From an uncultured Aquimarina sp. (GTDB lineage: Bacteria > Bacteroidota > Bacteroidia > Flavobacteriales > Flavobacteriaceae): a stretch of 54,883 nt of DNA. Made by a program: the position numbers and the translations under genes. The notes under the pieces are model-generated. The model was given only the letters and a program-made list of their open reading frames with translations. It made no database searches and had not been told where the DNA came from. Location of the stretch: NCBI RefSeq assembly GCF_947492965.1, contig NZ_CANLOZ010000016.1, positions 1 through 54,883 on the forward strand. Direction: 5' to 3'. Every line of letters begins with the position of its first letter. Positions within the stretch are counted from its first letter, which is position 1. Positions 53,230 to 54,883 of this stretch are shown here, in pieces.

Positions 53230-54883
53230 TTATCGATTTAGGTATAAATAATCTGATAGTTTCTTCGTCTCTCCACTAGCCGTTTTATATTTTAGAACAT
53301 AGAAATATGTTCCAACTGGTAGCTGCCTATCTTGACTTACTGTAGCTCGACCATTAGATTCTCCACGGAAAAACTCTCCATTACGTCCATATCCAAGAGC
53401 TTGATAAACTTTAACACCCCATCGATTAAATATCTGTAACTCGTTTGAAGGGAATTTTTCGATGTTCCTTATAATAAGAACATCATGATCTCCGTCTCCA
53501 TTCGGCGTTACGACATTAAATATTTCTATATCATCCTCTTCTTCCGGATTAGAATTATTCTCTTCTAAATAGTCTGGGATGTCATCACCATCAGAATCTA
53601 CGGCATCATCGGGATTACCATCTCCATCAGGGTCAGGATTCTCATCTTCTGTTGGGATTCCATCACCATCATCGTCAGTATCCTGATAGTCAGGAACTCC
53701 ATCACCATCTGTATCATCATTAGTTGGGTCGCCATCTTCGTCGGTATCTTCTTCGATGGTATCAACACCGTCTCCATCATCATCTACATCCACATAATCA
53801 GGAATGCCATCTCCATCAGTATCTTGTGTGTCACCAGTGCTAGGATCACCATCTCCATCAGGATCAGGGTTTTCATCTTCCGTTAGGATTCCATCGCCAT
53901 CATCATCAGTGTCTTGATAGTCAGGAACACCATCTCCATCAGTATCATCATTAGATGGGTCACCATCCATATCGATATCTTCATTAATAGTATCTACTCC
54001 ATCACCATCATCATCCATATCTTGATAATCAGGAATTCCATCTCCATCTGTATCATCGTTTGTAGGATCACCATCAGAATCAATATCTTCTTCTACAGTG
54101 TCGATACCATCACCATCATCATCTGTATCTAAGTAATCTGGAACACCATCATCATCTGTATCTTGTGTATCTCCTGTATTAGGATCACCATCTCCATCAG
54201 GATCAGGATTTTCATCTCCCGTAGGTATTCCATCGCCATCATCGTCCGTATCCAAATAATCAGGTATTCCATCGCCATCTGTATCGTCATCAGTTGGATC
54301 ACCATCGGTATTAATATCTTCATTAATGGTATCTACACCATCGCCATCATCATCAATATCTTGATAGTCATCAATACCATCACCATCAGTATCTTGTAAA
54401 TCATAATTAGTGTCTCCTCCGTTAGGATCATCTTGTATATCATCAGCAATACCGTCATCTCCATAAGGTCCATCCAACATACCGTCACCGTCCATATCAT
54501 TTCCATCATGACCTGCCTCTTCTACATCTAATACACCATCACCATCTGAATCTAAATCTAAGCTGTCGATTATTCCATCTCCATCTGTATCTAGGGTAGG
54601 ATCACCACCTTGTTCTATAATATCTGGAATACCATCATTATCATCATCAAGATCCACTGAATCAGGAATTCCATCCCCATCTGAATCATCACCAATAACC
54701 GTGATATTTACTGTAGCTTCTTCACACACGTCATCAGTTATTGTTCCTGGACTATCGCCATTTACATCGTTACATACTTGGTATACGATTGTAACTACTG
54801 AGTTTCCTTCACCAGGAGCAGGTGTATATTCCATTGTTCCAGTTAGTGGATCGAAAGTTACTGTTCCACCAGCGTTTCCACCT
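53230..54883 (-). CDS. Thrombospondin type 3 repeat surface protein with gliding-motility C-terminus, partial
   Basis: The frame stays open to the window edge, so the N-terminus is missing; an internal ATG at 54834 is not the start. A short beta domain (VTIVYQVCNDVNGDSPG) precedes about 370 residues of Asp/Gly-rich DGDGIPDYxDxDDDGDG calcium-binding repeats. After an acidic linker (NSNPEEEDD) comes the 'gliding motility-associated C-terminal' domain (VVTPNGDGDHDVLII, LQIFNRWGVKVYQ, GTYFYVLKY), a type B T9SS signal. It is secreted to or anchored at the surface with help from the PorP/SprF protein. It lies 53 bases before that gene. Confidence 0.88.
   Translation of the reverse strand, partial: GGNAGGTVTFDPLTGTMEYTPAPGEGNSVVTIVYQVCNDVNGDSPGTITDDVCEEATVNITVIGDDSDGDGIPDSVDLDDDNDGIPDIIEQGGDPTLDTDGDGIIDSLDLDSDGDGVLDVEEAGHDGNDMDGDGMLDGPYGDDGIADDIQDDPNGGDTNYDLQDTDGDGIDDYQDIDDDGDGVDTINEDINTDGDPTDDDTDGDGIPDYLDTDDDGDGIPTGDENPDPDGDGDPNTGDTQDTDDDGVPDYLDTDDDGDGIDTVEEDIDSDGDPTNDDTDGDGIPDYQDMDDDGDGVDTINEDIDMDGDPSNDDTDGDGVPDYQDTDDDGDGILTEDENPDPDGDGDPSTGDTQDTDGDGIPDYVDVDDDGDGVDTIEEDTDEDGDPTNDDTDGDGVPDYQDTDDDGDGIPTEDENPDPDGDGNPDDAVDSDGDDIPDYLEENNSNPEEEDDIEIFNVVTPNGDGDHDVLIIRNIEKFPSNELQIFNRWGVKVYQALGYGRNGEFFRGESNGRATVSQDRQLPVGTYFYVLKYKTASGETKKLSDYLYLNR
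53565..54700 (-). repeat. Thrombospondin type 3 coding repeats
   Basis: The DNA repeats CCATC-rich units. In protein terms, two alternating blocks are seen: block B (DTINEDINTDGDPTDDD type) and block A (GDENPDPDGDGDP-TGDTQ type), each joined by DTDGDGIPDYxDTDDDGDG. The order from N to C is B-A-B-B-A-B-A. The antisense frames it opens are not genes. Confidence 0.8.

Noticed and set aside
53914..54399. Rightward frames rich in Ile and Thr opposite the surface-protein repeats
   Set aside because: They are antisense readings of the DGDG-coding repeats and have no independent coding signs.

Overview
The window looks like chromosomal DNA of a marine-type member of the Flavobacteriia (Bacteroidota). 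The DNA is AT-rich. Promoters and leaders lack strong Shine-Dalgarno sites. Three secreted proteins end in type IX secretion (T9SS) sorting domains, a PorP/SprF protein sits beside a gliding-motility-type repeat protein, and arginine decarboxylase is of the flavobacterial form. An Aquimarina-like genus is possible, but I cannot fix the genus from this sequence. I see no tRNA, rRNA, CRISPR array or insertion sequence.

Left edge (1-2.1 kb): a terminator from an upstream gene, a GC-rich palindrome, and two exported proteins, one DUF922-like with an HExxH motif and one with a TonB-like C-terminus.

2.1-29.2 kb, all leftward: a very large tripartite ABC efflux locus. In transcription order it holds a MacA-like adaptor, an ATPase, eight tandem two-halved FtsX/MacB-type permeases of about 800 residues, then a terminator/promoter junction, a ninth permease, a head-GIN-domain exported protein, a second ATPase with altered motifs, and a TolC-like outer membrane channel. 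A divergent two-component system follows (29.4-32.1 kb): an NtrC-type sigma-54 activator and a histidine kinase with almost no extracellular loop. Two promoter regions about 21.6 kb apart (near 7.7 and 29.3 kb) are clearly homologous over about 120 bp. Both carry an AGTGT-N11-ACACT dyad and a TGGCATCATCTT(C/G)ACT box at the same layout. This suggests that the two leftward units form one regulon of the neighbouring response regulator.

32.1-40.9 kb, leftward: a PNPOx-fold protein and three secreted multidomain T9SS cargo proteins. One is ThuA + DUF1080 + beta-trefoils; two are right-handed beta-helix proteins with shared C-terminal cassettes. They probably act on an extracellular glycan, and a perfect 30-bp palindrome lies in their promoter.

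41.5-49.2 kb, rightward: arginine decarboxylase, agmatinase and a deoxyhypusine-synthase-like enzyme. Together they predict arginine -> agmatine -> putrescine -> homospermidine. They are followed by a tightly spaced string: a small acidic protein, a VOC protein, an RMD1/DUF155 protein, a RimK/zinc-protease-like fusion, a SET protein, a Nudix protein and a small protein. A structured, probably transcribed leader precedes speA. A small exported paralogue of the last small protein lies downstream (49.5 kb), ahead of a strong terminator.

50.2 kb to the right edge, leftward: an OmpA-family protein, a PorP/SprF protein and a large calcium-binding (thrombospondin type 3) repeat protein with a gliding-motility C-terminus, cut by the window edge. 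This is the usual T9SS-linked surface-protein trio.
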